Assembly: GCA_022730285.1 (NCBI GenBank)
Contig: DZCQ01000005.1
Coordinates: 23,427-87,426, forward strand
From: Flavobacterium psychrophilum
Lineage (GTDB): Bacteria; Bacteroidota; Bacteroidia; Flavobacteriales; Flavobacteriaceae
Direction of reading: 5' to 3'
DNA length: 64,000 nt
Position numbers and translations under genes: made by a program. Below the pieces are notes generated by a model. The model did not search any database. It was not told the origin of the DNA and saw only the letters and a program-made list of their open reading frames with translations. Positions 45,619 through 54,886 of this stretch are shown piece after piece (positions within the stretch are counted from its first letter, which is position 1; every line of letters begins with the position of its first letter).

Positions 45619-46045
45619 TGTCTTTTTTGTATTATGCTACAAATATAGTTTTAAATTATGAAATATAAAAAACCGAATTAATCATTGAAGGGTTAAATTG
45701 TTGTTTTGTAAAAAGAAGTTGTGTTTTTTCTGATATGCTGACAAAGAACATATAAAGGAAATCTATACTATCTGCTATTAGACTTTAAAATTCTAAAAAT
45801 ATTTTGTGATAAAAAAATATTTTTCCAAAAATAATATACAGTTCCCACACAAAAGGAGTCATGTTGGAGCAAGGGATAATTGGTTGTTTTGTGAAAGGAA
45901 GTTGAAACCCCCTCTTTTTTATCATATGCTTAAAAAAAAGACGAATATTTTTAGATTATTTATTTTTATTGTACCTTGTGGGAGAAAAATAGTAGGCACG
46001 CATATTATTTTAACAAAAATTTATATTCTAACATAATTTATTGAT
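45619..46045. repeat. 427-base gap with an imperfect direct repeat
   Basis: Holds two similar copies of a ~34-base unit (AAGGGTTAAATTGTTGTTTT... at about 45689 and AAGGGATAATTGGTTGTTTT... at about 45872), roughly 28 of 34 bases alike, each followed by TATGCT about 25 bases on. The spacing is 183 bases. No gene is convincing: the 76-residue frame at 45806-46036 has no recognisable features. The minus-strand promoter at 45640-45647 is the only other signal I can point to. Confidence 0.4.
45640..45647 (-). promoter_or_regulatory. -7 promoter element TATATTTG (minus strand)
   Basis: Exact TAnnTTTG match on the minus strand, 21 bases before the TTG start of the alpha/beta hydrolase. It supports translation beginning at or next to 45618. 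Confidence 0.55.
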
Positions 46046-49039
46046 ATGAAACTAAAGTACCTGTTTTTATTATTTGTTGGGTTTTCGCAAGCTCAAAATC
46101 TTAAAAAAGTAGATTTTTCAAAATTTGATAAATCTGGCATGAAAACGTCTTTATTGCTAACTACTGTAAAACCATTTTCAGTGTTAGGTCAAGATTTAGA
46201 CACTTATGGAATGTATGGTTTTCGACAATCTTACTTGGAGTTGTCTTCTTCCGATACGGATAATAGATTTTCTAATTATACACTTTTGCTAAAAGAAATG
46301 CGTATAGAAACTACCACACAACCAGTTGATATTGGATTGATTCTTGCTGATTTTGAAGTAATTGGAAAAAATGCTTATGAAAAAGGAGAAATTAAAATTA
46401 TTAATAATGTTGTAAGTCGTCATAGTAATAATTATGTTTTTGATAGGTATAATAATACCATTATTGCTCCACTTACTTTACGCAAAAAGGGTTTGCAAAC
46501 TATTTTTAATTTAAATAGTAAATTATTTGTAAATGTCACTGCAGACAAAATTAGTGCTATAAAAGCTAATTTTGACGATGGTAAAGGGTTTGTAAACTTG
46601 AGTTTTGATACAAATATGTATGTAAACTATCAAACCGAAGGGCAAAAGCAGTTGGTTTTTGAAATTATTTTAGATAATGGAAAAAAAATAATCAGAAAAT
46701 CAAGCATCTCTGTTACATACTCTAATGAAGATACAGCACGAATTTTTAGCAGAGCACCTTCTTTGTTAACAGCGACAAGAGCACCAGATTTAGCAATTTA
46801 TGGTGCAACTGACATGTCTGTTGGAAAGTGCGAATATGAAATATTTTTAAGTCCAGATGGCATTTTGGACAAGCCAATTTTCGTGGTTGATGGGTTTGAT
46901 CCTTCCGATACTCGAAATATTACTGCAGTATATAATTTACTAACTTATACTGATGGAGCTGGGGTCACTAGGAATTTAGGAGACAGGATTAGAAACGAGG
47001 AAGGTTTTGATGTTGTAATTGTTAACTTTCCTACTTATATAAATGCTTTAAATAATACAATAGACGGTGGTGCCGATTTTATAGAAAGAAACGCTTTGTC
47101 ATTAGTGTCTGTAATTGAACAAATTAATGCAGATAAAATAGGCACAGAGCAAAACGTTATAATAGGGCCAAGTATGGGAGGGCTTGTTTCTAGATTTGCA
47201 CTTAGATATATGGAAATGAACGGATTGAGCCATCAAACTAGACTTTGGGTTTCCTTTGATTCTCCACATTATGGAGCAAATGTACCTATAGGATTGCAAT
47301 ATTTATTTAACTATTTTGCCTATGGATACGCTGATTCTGATGCAGTGAAACCACTAATATCTAGTTTGTTGCGTTCAGCAGCGGCAAAACAAATGTTGAT
47401 AGATCATTTAGATGCACACACAACAAGTATAGTTGGGGTAGATGATCCACGTGCTCCCACAACAGGATTGCCATTAACGCCAACGGGTTGTCCAAATTAT
47501 CGAGATAATTTCCAGAACCGATTGAATTCAATGGGTTTTCCTCAAACTACTCGAAATATTGCTATGACTAACGGAAGTGGGGTAGGTTCCTTATTTAATG
47601 CCGTAAATGGATCTCCAGTTACTCCTGGCTTTGATTTAATAAATAGTAATATTAACACTGGGACTGTATATGGATTAAATACTAGAGCAGTGACTTTTTG
47701 TGAATACATGCCTAATGCAAACGTGCAAGAAAAAATTGTAGATGTTAAAATCCAAGCACAAATATTTGTATGGGTATCACAAGATACTTTTATTGCTAAT
47801 GCAAAACAAACTGCTTTAAGCAATGGGGTAGATTCTTCGCCAGGAGGTTTGTTTGATATTCTTGGTCTAGGAGCATCTGTTGGAAATGACCCAACATTAA
47901 CAAATTTTTTAAATGCGATGAGATCAGGTTATTTCAGTTTTATTCCTGCGGTGAGTGCAATGGGTTTAAACGTGGGTGGAAATATTGAGAATAATCAACC
48001 AAACTATTACCATTCCATAAATTTAGGAGTTACAGATACGCCTTGGGACGGAATAGTATCACCAACCTCTAATACCACTCCTTTTGTGAATTGGTTTTTG
48101 CCAACAAACAATGAGCCTCACGTACAAATTACAAACGATAAAGTGAATTTTATATGGTGTGAAATTGTGAAGCCAGATTATAACTTTGCTCTAAATGGGA
48201 GCAATAGTATAGTAGCTTGCAATAATACAGATGTAAACTTCAGTTTCAACTATAATGGACTACATGGTTGCCCATCAACTACAACCTTTACTGCTACGGG
48301 GAATCCTAGTGGATCTACAATTTCATTTTCACCAAATTCTATCAGTGAAGATGGTGTAGTTACAATGATTGCTAGCAATTTTTCGCCTGGCACTTATACA
48401 GTGGTTGTTACACCGGACAATAATTCGGATAAGGCAATCTCTATTGCTATAACCATAAATCCAACCAACCCTAACCTTATTGGAACAACGGAATATAGTT
48501 TGGATAATGCACAAACATTTATTCAAGCGACAGCTGTTACAGTTAGTGAAGGGGCTAATTTAGAATTAACTATACCAACAAATTTATACAATGGAACCAT
48601 AGAATGGTACAAACCAAATGGTGTTTATTATGGAAATACAAACCCTATAATTACTTCTATTATGAATAATAGTTCTGATGAAGGAATTTGGATTGCAAAA
48701 GTTTCTTTTACAAATGATTGTTCCAGAATGGCACCTGTTGATATTCCTTTTGAAGTAATAGTGCAAGATTCATTAGGGACAAGTTCTAACGAATTTAATA
48801 ATTTAACCATGTATCCTAACCCAAGTGAGTCTTTTGTAACAATTTCAAGTTCCAATAATTTGAAGGATGTATCATTGCAAATACTAGATTTAAGAGGGAG
48901 GGTAATTTGGAACCAAAAGCCAACTTTTGTAAATGCCAAAACTCTTTTGTTAGATGTTTCTAGCCTTTCAAAAGGTACTTATTTTATAACTTTAGAAAAC
49001 GAAGAGTTGAAATCTGTAAAAAAATTATTAAAAAAATAA
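46046..49039 (+). CDS. T9SS-exported alpha/beta-hydrolase-like esterase or lipase
   Basis: A 997-residue secreted protein. It has a signal peptide (MKLKYLFLLFVGFSQAQ) and a PGAP1/lipase-like alpha/beta domain: FVVDGFDPSDTRN, VVIVNFPTYINALN, nucleophile elbow IIGPSMGGLVSRFALRYM (Ser376) and WVSFDSPHYGANVPIG. Two beta-rich regions (about 715-910) follow, then a T9SS type A domain at the C-terminus (LTMYPNPSESFVTISS, GTYFITLENEELKSVKKLLKK-like tail). It is therefore probably a surface-attached or released hydrolase. Substrate unknown. Confidence 0.85.
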   Translation: MKLKYLFLLFVGFSQAQNLKKVDFSKFDKSGMKTSLLLTTVKPFSVLGQDLDTYGMYGFRQSYLELSSSDTDNRFSNYTLLLKEMRIETTTQPVDIGLILADFEVIGKNAYEKGEIKIINNVVSRHSNNYVFDRYNNTIIAPLTLRKKGLQTIFNLNSKLFVNVTADKISAIKANFDDGKGFVNLSFDTNMYVNYQTEGQKQLVFEIILDNGKKIIRKSSISVTYSNEDTARIFSRAPSLLTATRAPDLAIYGATDMSVGKCEYEIFLSPDGILDKPIFVVDGFDPSDTRNITAVYNLLTYTDGAGVTRNLGDRIRNEEGFDVVIVNFPTYINALNNTIDGGADFIERNALSLVSVIEQINADKIGTEQNVIIGPSMGGLVSRFALRYMEMNGLSHQTRLWVSFDSPHYGANVPIGLQYLFNYFAYGYADSDAVKPLISSLLRSAAAKQMLIDHLDAHTTSIVGVDDPRAPTTGLPLTPTGCPNYRDNFQNRLNSMGFPQTTRNIAMTNGSGVGSLFNAVNGSPVTPGFDLINSNINTGTVYGLNTRAVTFCEYMPNANVQEKIVDVKIQAQIFVWVSQDTFIANAKQTALSNGVDSSPGGLFDILGLGASVGNDPTLTNFLNAMRSGYFSFIPAVSAMGLNVGGNIENNQPNYYHSINLGVTDTPWDGIVSPTSNTTPFVNWFLPTNNEPHVQITNDKVNFIWCEIVKPDYNFALNGSNSIVACNNTDVNFSFNYNGLHGCPSTTTFTATGNPSGSTISFSPNSISEDGVVTMIASNFSPGTYTVVVTPDNNSDKAISIAITINPTNPNLIGTTEYSLDNAQTFIQATAVTVSEGANLELTIPTNLYNGTIEWYKPNGVYYGNTNPIITSIMNNSSDEGIWIAKVSFTNDCSRMAPVDIPFEVIVQDSLGTSSNEFNNLTMYPNPSESFVTISSSNNLKDVSLQILDLRGRVIWNQKPTFVNAKTLLLDVSSLSKGTYFITLENEELKSVKKLLKK

Positions 49040-49161
49040 TTGACTTCATCGAATTTTATTTATAAGGAGTGGATAAACTTCACAGTTGTAAAAATTGAAC
49101 AAATGACATCAGCTATTATAAAATTGGTAAGAATTAAAAGAACTTAACATTCCTGTAACAC

Positions 49162-49189
49162 TTGTTCCATCTAGCATTTTGTAACTTTG
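49162..49189 (+). promoter_or_regulatory. Full flavobacterial promoter (TTG-N17-TAACTTTG)
   Basis: TTG at 49162-49164 and TAACTTTG at 49182-49189, spaced 17 bases apart, at the low end of the 17-23 range. The ATG of the alcohol dehydrogenase gene lies 20 bases beyond. Confidence 0.7.
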
Positions 49190-49209
49190 GAATCTAAATA
49201 CAAATTACT

Positions 49210-50376
49210 ATGCTTAACTTCGAATTATACAACCCTGTAAACTATATTTTTGGTAAAGACCAAATTGCTAAACTTTCTGAATTTGTTCCTACTAATAGCA
49301 AAGTGCTTTTGGCTTTTGGTGGTGGAAGTATTTTTAAAAATGGTGTTTATGAACAAGTTAAAACCGCATTAACTAGTTTTGAAATTATTGAATTTGGTGG
49401 TATTGAACCCAATCCAAGATTTGAAACTCTGATGAAAGCTGTTCAAATAATTCGGGAACAAAAAATTAATTTTATCATAGCGGTTGGTGGCGGAAGTGTT
49501 ATTGATGGCGTGAAATTTATTTCGGCCGCTGTCAATTTTGACGGAAAGGAAGAAGATATTCTTAGAAAAAGAATTTTGTTTAAAGACACTAACTTAGTTG
49601 TTCCCTTTGGAACGGTTTTAACTTTGCCAGCAACAGGTTCTGAAATGAATTCGGGTGCTGTTGTAACAATAGAAGCAACACAAGAAAAACTAGTTTTGGG
49701 TGGAAGTGCATTGTTTCCAAAATTTTCTATTGTTGATCCAACCGTAATTGCTTCTTTACCAAAAAGACAATTGCAAAATGGAGTTGTAGATGCCTTTACA
49801 CACGTTATGGAACAATATCTAACCTTTACACACGATGCACTTTTGCAAGATAGATTTGCCGAAAGTATTTTGAAAACTTTAATCGAAGTTGGGCCAAGTG
49901 TCGTAGAAAATCCAAGCGATTATAAATTAGCTTCTAACTTTGTTTGGTGTGCCACGATGGCATTAAACGGACTGATTCAAAAAGGGGTTCCGTCTGATTG
50001 GGCAACACACATGATTGGTCACGAATTAACCGCTTTATACCAAGTAGATCATGCCAGAACATTAGCTATTATCGCTCCAAACTTATATAGAGTAATGTTT
50101 GAAACAAAAAAAGAAAAACTAGCACAATATGGCGAAAGAGTTTGGAACATCACAGGAATTTCCATTGAAGAAAAAGCCGAAAAAGCTATTGAAAAAACAA
50201 TAGGATTTTTCCAGATAATGGGAATGAAAACAAAACTTTCTGAAAATGCAGAAAATATAGAGAAAACTGCTGATTTTATTGTAAATCGTTTTAAAGAACG
50301 TAACTGGTTAGGTTTGGGTGAAAAACAAAATGTCACTTTAGAAAAAGTACGTGAAATTGTGGAAATGAGTTATTAG
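49210..50376 (+). CDS. Iron-containing alcohol dehydrogenase (YqhD/BDH type)
   Basis: A 388-residue group III dehydrogenase, likely acting on aldehydes or alcohols with NAD(P)H. The nucleotide-binding GGGSVIDGVKFIS sits near residue 95, and metal ligands are in QNGVVDAFTHVMEQY (Asp and His) and HMIGHELTALYQVDHARTLAII (two His). The GSEMNSGAVVTI segment is family-typical. Metal ligands are intact, so activity is expected. It is a single gene with its own promoter, and a broken T9SS end lies downstream. Confidence 0.9.
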   Translation: MLNFELYNPVNYIFGKDQIAKLSEFVPTNSKVLLAFGGGSIFKNGVYEQVKTALTSFEIIEFGGIEPNPRFETLMKAVQIIREQKINFIIAVGGGSVIDGVKFISAAVNFDGKEEDILRKRILFKDTNLVVPFGTVLTLPATGSEMNSGAVVTIEATQEKLVLGGSALFPKFSIVDPTVIASLPKRQLQNGVVDAFTHVMEQYLTFTHDALLQDRFAESILKTLIEVGPSVVENPSDYKLASNFVWCATMALNGLIQKGVPSDWATHMIGHELTALYQVDHARTLAIIAPNLYRVMFETKKEKLAQYGERVWNITGISIEEKAEKAIEKTIGFFQIMGMKTKLSENAENIEKTADFIVNRFKERNWLGLGEKQNVTLEKVREIVEMSY

Positions 50377-50716
50377 TTTTACTAATCTTTTTGACTCAAA
50401 AAAATTTAACTATCGGTGTTTCACTTTTTATTTAATACAAATAGCATAAGAGTGGATTTACCTACTTCACGATATTCGCATATGCCATTTAAAATTCTTC
50501 TCTACCTAATTCGGCATAAATCCTTTCGTGTAGTTTTTACAGCGAAGAAAGTTTTTGTTATTAAAAATACTAGCTGTAAGCAGAAATTATAAGTTGAAAA
50601 ACAGAACTTAATTTTACAACTTTAGAAACAAAGAATTGAAAGAAAATATTAAAAAATAACTGACATCTTGTCATAAGTATATTCAAATGTACTATCTTTG
50701 TATCAGAATATAATTT
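50377..50716 (+). other. 340-base gap with a decayed T9SS gene-end copy and the miaB promoter
   Basis: No gene. At about 50607-50665 the DNA resembles the last ~60 bases of the T9SS esterase gene (48985-49048): AATTTTACAACTTTAGAAAC... against ATTTTATAACTTTAGAAAAC... Translated, it reads LNFTTLETKN, a stop, then KKILKNN, against FITLENEELKSVKKLLKK. A second, weaker match (GTGGAT then ACTTCAC) appears at about 50452-50473 and 49068-49083. This could be a remnant of a duplicated gene. The miaB promoter (50668-50700) closes the gap. Confidence 0.4.
50668..50700 (+). promoter_or_regulatory. Full flavobacterial promoter for miaB (TTG-N22-TATCTTTG)
   Basis: TTG at 50668-50670 and TATCTTTG at 50693-50700, spaced 22 bases apart, matching the Bacteroidota consensus. 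The ATG is 16 bases beyond. Confidence 0.7.
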
Positions 50717-52165
50717 ATGGAAAAAAGTATAGACGAGAGTAAGCAAGGAGTTCATCTTGTATTGGAACTAAAAAATAGCAACGTTAAAAAATTATTTTTA
50801 GAAAGTTATGGTTGTGCAATGAATTTTGCAGATAGCGAGGTTGTTGCATCAATATTATCTGATAGCGGATATAATACAACAAATGTTTTAGAAGAAGCAG
50901 ATTTGGTGCTAGTAAATACTTGTTCCATTCGTGATAAAGCCGAACAAACAATTAGGAAAAGATTAGAGAAATACAATGCTGTAAAGCGAGAACATAATCC
51001 TAATATGAAAGTAGGAGTGCTTGGTTGCATGGCAGAAAGGTTAAAAGAGCAGTTTTTAGAACAAGAAAAAATTGTAGATTTAGTAGTGGGTCCAGATGCC
51101 TATAAAGATTTACCAAACTTACTTGCAGAAGTTGAAGATGGCAATACTGCAATTAACGTAATTTTGTCAAAAGACGAGACTTATGGAGACATATCTCCAG
51201 TAAGGTTAATGAGTAACGGAATTACTGCATTGGTTTCTATAACCCGTGGTTGCGATAATATGTGTACTTTTTGCGTAGTGCCTTTTACTCGTGGACGTGA
51301 GCGTAGTAGAGAGCCACAAAGTATTTTGACAGAAATTAAAGATTTATGTAATTTAGGGTATAAAGAAATTACACTTTTAGGGCAAAATGTAGATAGCTAT
51401 CTTTGGTATGGTGGAGGGCTTAAAAAAGATTTTAACAAAGCTACCGAAATACAACAAGCTACTGCTACAAAATTTGAACACTTATTAGAACTTGTTGCAG
51501 TTAACTTTCCAAAAACACGAATTCGTTTTTCTACTTCTAATCCGCAAGACATGCACGAAGAGGTTTTGCATATTATTGCAAAATATCCCAACATTTGTAA
51601 GCACATACACTTACCAGTGCAATCTGGAAGTAATCGGATTTTAAAAGAAATGAATAGATTGCATACAAGAGAAGAATATTTAACTCTTGTAGAAAAAATA
51701 AAAACTATAATTCCTAATTGTAGTATAACACAAGATATGATTACTGGTTTTCCTACCGAAACCACACAAGACCATCATGATACATTAACATTAATGGAAA
51801 AGGTAAAATACACCTCAGGGTATATGTATGCTTATTCCGAAAGACCTGGAACGCTTGCCGCTAGAAAAATGAAAGATAATATTTTAGAAGCTGTTAAATT
51901 ACAGAGGTTACAAGAAATTGTAGATTTGCAACGGAAACATAGTGCTATTCGTACACAAGAATTTGTAGGCACAATAGCAGAGGTTTTAATAGAAAAAGAA
52001 TCAAAAAAATCCAAAAGTGAATATTCTGGTCGAAATTCACAAGGTTTAGTAGTAGTTTTTCCTAAAGAAAATTATACTATTGGAGACTTTGTAAATGTAA
52101 AAATAACCAATTCTACCAGTGGAACATTAATTGGAGAAGCAATTGACTTAAGTGAAATGAATTAA
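50717..52165 (+). CDS. miaB: tRNA-2-methylthio-N6-dimethylallyladenosine synthase
   Basis: A radical-SAM methylthiotransferase adding the 2-methylthio group to i6A37 of tRNAs. The 482 residues have an N-terminal UPF0004 domain with three Cys for the auxiliary iron-sulfur cluster (C33 in ESYGCAMN, C69 in NTCSIRDKA, C104 in LGCMAERL), the radical-SAM motif ITRGCDNMCTFCVVPF (C179, C183, C186), HIHLPVQSGSNRILKEMNR, and a C-terminal TRAM domain (about 410-482). It has its own promoter, and the sigma-54 activator gene is downstream. Confidence 0.96.
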   Translation: MEKSIDESKQGVHLVLELKNSNVKKLFLESYGCAMNFADSEVVASILSDSGYNTTNVLEEADLVLVNTCSIRDKAEQTIRKRLEKYNAVKREHNPNMKVGVLGCMAERLKEQFLEQEKIVDLVVGPDAYKDLPNLLAEVEDGNTAINVILSKDETYGDISPVRLMSNGITALVSITRGCDNMCTFCVVPFTRGRERSREPQSILTEIKDLCNLGYKEITLLGQNVDSYLWYGGGLKKDFNKATEIQQATATKFEHLLELVAVNFPKTRIRFSTSNPQDMHEEVLHIIAKYPNICKHIHLPVQSGSNRILKEMNRLHTREEYLTLVEKIKTIIPNCSITQDMITGFPTETTQDHHDTLTLMEKVKYTSGYMYAYSERPGTLAARKMKDNILEAVKLQRLQEIVDLQRKHSAIRTQEFVGTIAEVLIEKESKKSKSEYSGRNSQGLVVVFPKENYTIGDFVNVKITNSTSGTLIGEAIDLSEMN

Positions 52166-52277
52166 AAAATTAGTATATTTTTCTAACTTTTTATGCATCT
52201 AAAAAAAGGAGATTCATATTTTTTGAAAAAACTAAAATCGAAGAAAATTTAAAAATACATTCCTGACTTTTTTAATT

Positions 52278-53531
52278 ATGGAAACAGTACAAAACATCAA
52301 ACAACGATTCGAAATTATAGGTAACGACCCAAAACTCAATCGTGCAATAGAAAAGGCAATACAAGTTGCTCCTACAGATATTTCGGTATTAGTAGCGGGA
52401 GAAAGTGGTGTTGGAAAAGAAAGTATTCCTAAAATTATTCATTCACTCTCACACCGAAAACACGGCAAATATATCGCTGTAAACTGTGGTGCAATACCAG
52501 AGGGAACCATAGATAGCGAGCTTTTTGGTCACGAAAAAGGTTCTTTTACAGGAGCAACAGGAACTCGTGAAGGATATTTTGAGGTTGCAGATGGAGGAAC
52601 CATTTTCTTGGACGAAGTAGGGGAACTTCCGCTTACTACACAAGTAAGACTATTGCGTGTTCTGGAAAATGGCGAATTTATAAAAGTGGGATCCAGCCAA
52701 GTCCAAAAAACAAATGTGCGTATTGTAGCAGCTACAAACGTAAATCTGTTTAATGCAATTGAAAAAGGGAAATTCCGGGAAGATTTATATTACAGACTAA
52801 GTACCGTTGATATTATATTGCCTCCTTTAAGAGATAGAAAAGACGATATTCATTTGCTATTTAGGAAATTTGCAGCAGATTTTGCTCATAAATACAAAAT
52901 GCCTCCTTTAAAATTAGATGACAATGCAATTCAAATTCTACAAAAATACCGATGGAGTGGGAATATACGTCAATTACGGAATATGGCAGAGCAAATATCT
53001 GTGCTTGAAACCAATAGAGATGTCTCTGCGAATACTTTAATGAGTTATTTGCCACAAGAAGGCAGCCAGCTTCCATTGGTTATAAATGAAAAAAAAGCAG
53101 AAAACGATTTTTCTACCGAAAGAGACATCTTATACAAAGTGCTTTTTGATATGAAAAGTGACTTGCATGATTTAAAAAAACTAACACTAGAACTAATGAA
53201 AAATGGTTCTGCTAAAGTAGAAAATGTAAATGCGAACTTAATTCACAAAATATACGGAACCAATGAATTAGAACCACAAGTTGCCTATCATGAACAGCCA
53301 AAAACTAATGATTTTGTAAAACCAAATACCATCGATTTTGAGGATAACGATTATAATTATCAATTTGCGGAAGAAGTGGAAGATGAAGAAGTTTTACGAC
53401 TAGAACAAAAAGAAATTGAAATGATAAAAAAATCACTCGAAAAAAACAGAGGAAAAAGAAAAATGGCAGCTGATGAATTAGGGATTTCCGAAAGAACTCT
53501 GTATCGAAAAATTAAACAATTTGATTTGTAA
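52278..53531 (+). CDS. Sigma-54-dependent transcriptional activator without sensor domain
   Basis: An AAA+ enhancer-binding protein of 417 residues. It has Walker A GESGVGKE (41-48), the sigma-54 contact loop GSFTGA (88-93, where most have GAFTGA), Walker B GGTIFLDE (106-113), REDLYYRLSTVDI and SGNIRQLRNM, and a C-terminal Fis-type HTH (KRKMAADELGISERTLYRKIKQFDL). The N-terminus begins directly with the AAA+ domain, so there is no receiver or ligand-binding part. The linker (about 265-375) is acidic. It sits at the head of lptE-TPR-secG with 11-base spacing to lptE. Confidence 0.9.
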   Translation: METVQNIKQRFEIIGNDPKLNRAIEKAIQVAPTDISVLVAGESGVGKESIPKIIHSLSHRKHGKYIAVNCGAIPEGTIDSELFGHEKGSFTGATGTREGYFEVADGGTIFLDEVGELPLTTQVRLLRVLENGEFIKVGSSQVQKTNVRIVAATNVNLFNAIEKGKFREDLYYRLSTVDIILPPLRDRKDDIHLLFRKFAADFAHKYKMPPLKLDDNAIQILQKYRWSGNIRQLRNMAEQISVLETNRDVSANTLMSYLPQEGSQLPLVINEKKAENDFSTERDILYKVLFDMKSDLHDLKKLTLELMKNGSAKVENVNANLIHKIYGTNELEPQVAYHEQPKTNDFVKPNTIDFEDNDYNYQFAEEVEDEEVLRLEQKEIEMIKKSLEKNRGKRKMAADELGISERTLYRKIKQFDL

Positions 53532-53542
53532 ATATCAAAAAA

Positions 53543-54052
53543 ATGAAAACAAAAACCTTACTATATATAGCACTATTAATCAGCGTGTTGTTTTTTCAAA
53601 GTTGTTCTGTTTATAATTTTACAGGAGCAGGAAAAATAGATGCAAAAACCTTTCAAGTAAATTATTTTCAGAATGTAGCAGAACTTGTAGAACCAGGAAT
53701 AGACCGAGATTTTACTTTCAAACTGCAAGATTTAATTCAGAATCAAACAAATTTAAACCAAGTAACTATAAATGGAGACTTGCTTTATGAAGGTGAAATC
53801 GTAGGATACAATATAAGTCCAATGGCTGCAAATGCAGAACTTACGGCTTCTCAAAGTAGATTGCTAATTACTGTAAATTTAAAATTTTCTAACAAGAACA
53901 AACCAGAAGAAAGTTTCGAAAAACAATTCTCTTTCTACGATGATTTTCCTGGAAACAATTTGCCAACAGGAGCACAACTAAAAAAATCACTGGATATAAT
54001 TTTTGAAAGAATAACCCAAGACATTTTTACAGCAACTTTAGCAAAATGGTAA
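53543..54052 (+). CDS. lptE: LptE-like lipoprotein (LPS assembly)
   Basis: A 169-residue outer-membrane lipoprotein whose N-terminus (LLISVLFFQSCSVYNFTGAG) has a lipobox Cys. In Bacteroidota, LptE-family proteins lie beside the sigma-54 activator and secG, as here, and would partner LptD in delivering LPS to the outer membrane. The NFTGAGKIDAKTFQVNYFQNVAE start of the mature chain is family-typical. Assignment rests mainly on this pattern and context. Confidence 0.85.
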   Translation: MKTKTLLYIALLISVLFFQSCSVYNFTGAGKIDAKTFQVNYFQNVAELVEPGIDRDFTFKLQDLIQNQTNLNQVTINGDLLYEGEIVGYNISPMAANAELTASQSRLLITVNLKFSNKNKPEESFEKQFSFYDDFPGNNLPTGAQLKKSLDIIFERITQDIFTATLAKW

Positions 54053-54077
54053 TTAATCATACCTAAAAACAAAGTCG

Positions 54078-54875
54078 ATGAACATTGCAGATTACACATA
54101 TTTACTAAACAAGCCAAACGCCATTAATCTAAAAAATTTAACAGATTTAGAGATGGTATTAACCGAATTTCCGTACTTTCAAAGTGCCAGAAGCCTACAA
54201 TTAAAAGGATTGTATGCCCAAGATAGTTTTAAATACAATAATGCATTAAAAAAAACTGCCGCTTATACAACAGATAGAACCGTACTTTTTGACCTAATAA
54301 CATCTCCAAATTTTGCAACATTTAAAGATGTCCAAGAACAAATAGAAAATCAAATCGCAAATATGGAAGTAGAGCAAGAAACAGAAATTGTAGAAATAAA
54401 CAAACTCGAAAATTCGATATTATCCTCTATTCAAAGTTCTTCAATACCAAGCGAAAATTTAAAAACAGAAACAAGTTTAGAAATTGAAAAACCATTACAT
54501 TTTAACAAAACAGAAACCCATTCATTCCAAGAATGGTTACAATTAGCAACTTTAAGTCCAATAATTAGAGAAAATGAACTAGACGAAAACTCAAATTTTG
54601 CTACTAAATTAGAGATAATTGATAAATTTATCGAAGCAAATCCAAAAATCTCAGCAATTAAAGATAATGTTTTCATACCAAGCATTGTTCCAAAAAATGA
54701 GGATTCACAATACTTAATGACCGAAACACTTGCCAAAATTTATCTGGAACAAAAAAAATATTCCAAAGCTATTCAAGCTTATGAAATATTAATTTTGAAA
54801 TATCCAGAAAAAATCACTTACTTTGCAAATCAAATTGCAGAGATTAAAATTTTACAACAAAATAATAATAAATAA
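54078..54875 (+). CDS. Hypothetical protein with C-terminal TPR-like hairpin
   Basis: A 265-residue soluble protein conserved between lptE and secG in flavobacteria. The N-terminal part (LEMVLTEFPYFQSARSLQLKGL) is helical; the middle (about 95-150) is acidic and rich in Glu and Ser; the C-terminal part (about 215-255) resembles one TPR hairpin, ETLAKIYLEQKKYSKAIQAYEILILKYPEK. No signal peptide, so probably cytoplasmic. Function unknown; its position suggests some link to secretion or envelope assembly. It is 25 bases after lptE and 11 bases before secG. Confidence 0.72.
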   Translation: MNIADYTYLLNKPNAINLKNLTDLEMVLTEFPYFQSARSLQLKGLYAQDSFKYNNALKKTAAYTTDRTVLFDLITSPNFATFKDVQEQIENQIANMEVEQETEIVEINKLENSILSSIQSSSIPSENLKTETSLEIEKPLHFNKTETHSFQEWLQLATLSPIIRENELDENSNFATKLEIIDKFIEANPKISAIKDNVFIPSIVPKNEDSQYLMTETLAKIYLEQKKYSKAIQAYEILILKYPEKITYFANQIAEIKILQQNNNK

Positions 54876-54886
54876 TAACAAATAGT

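Noticed and set aside
45806-46036. 76-residue open frame in the gap before the T9SS esterase gene
   Set aside because: No signal peptide, domain or conserved motif, low-complexity Lys/Phe composition, and it overlaps repeat-like DNA.
49060-50480. GTGGAT...ACTTCAC match flanking the alcohol dehydrogenase gene as insertion scars
   Set aside because: The matching words are short and AT-rich, with differing spacing; too weak to claim an insertion.
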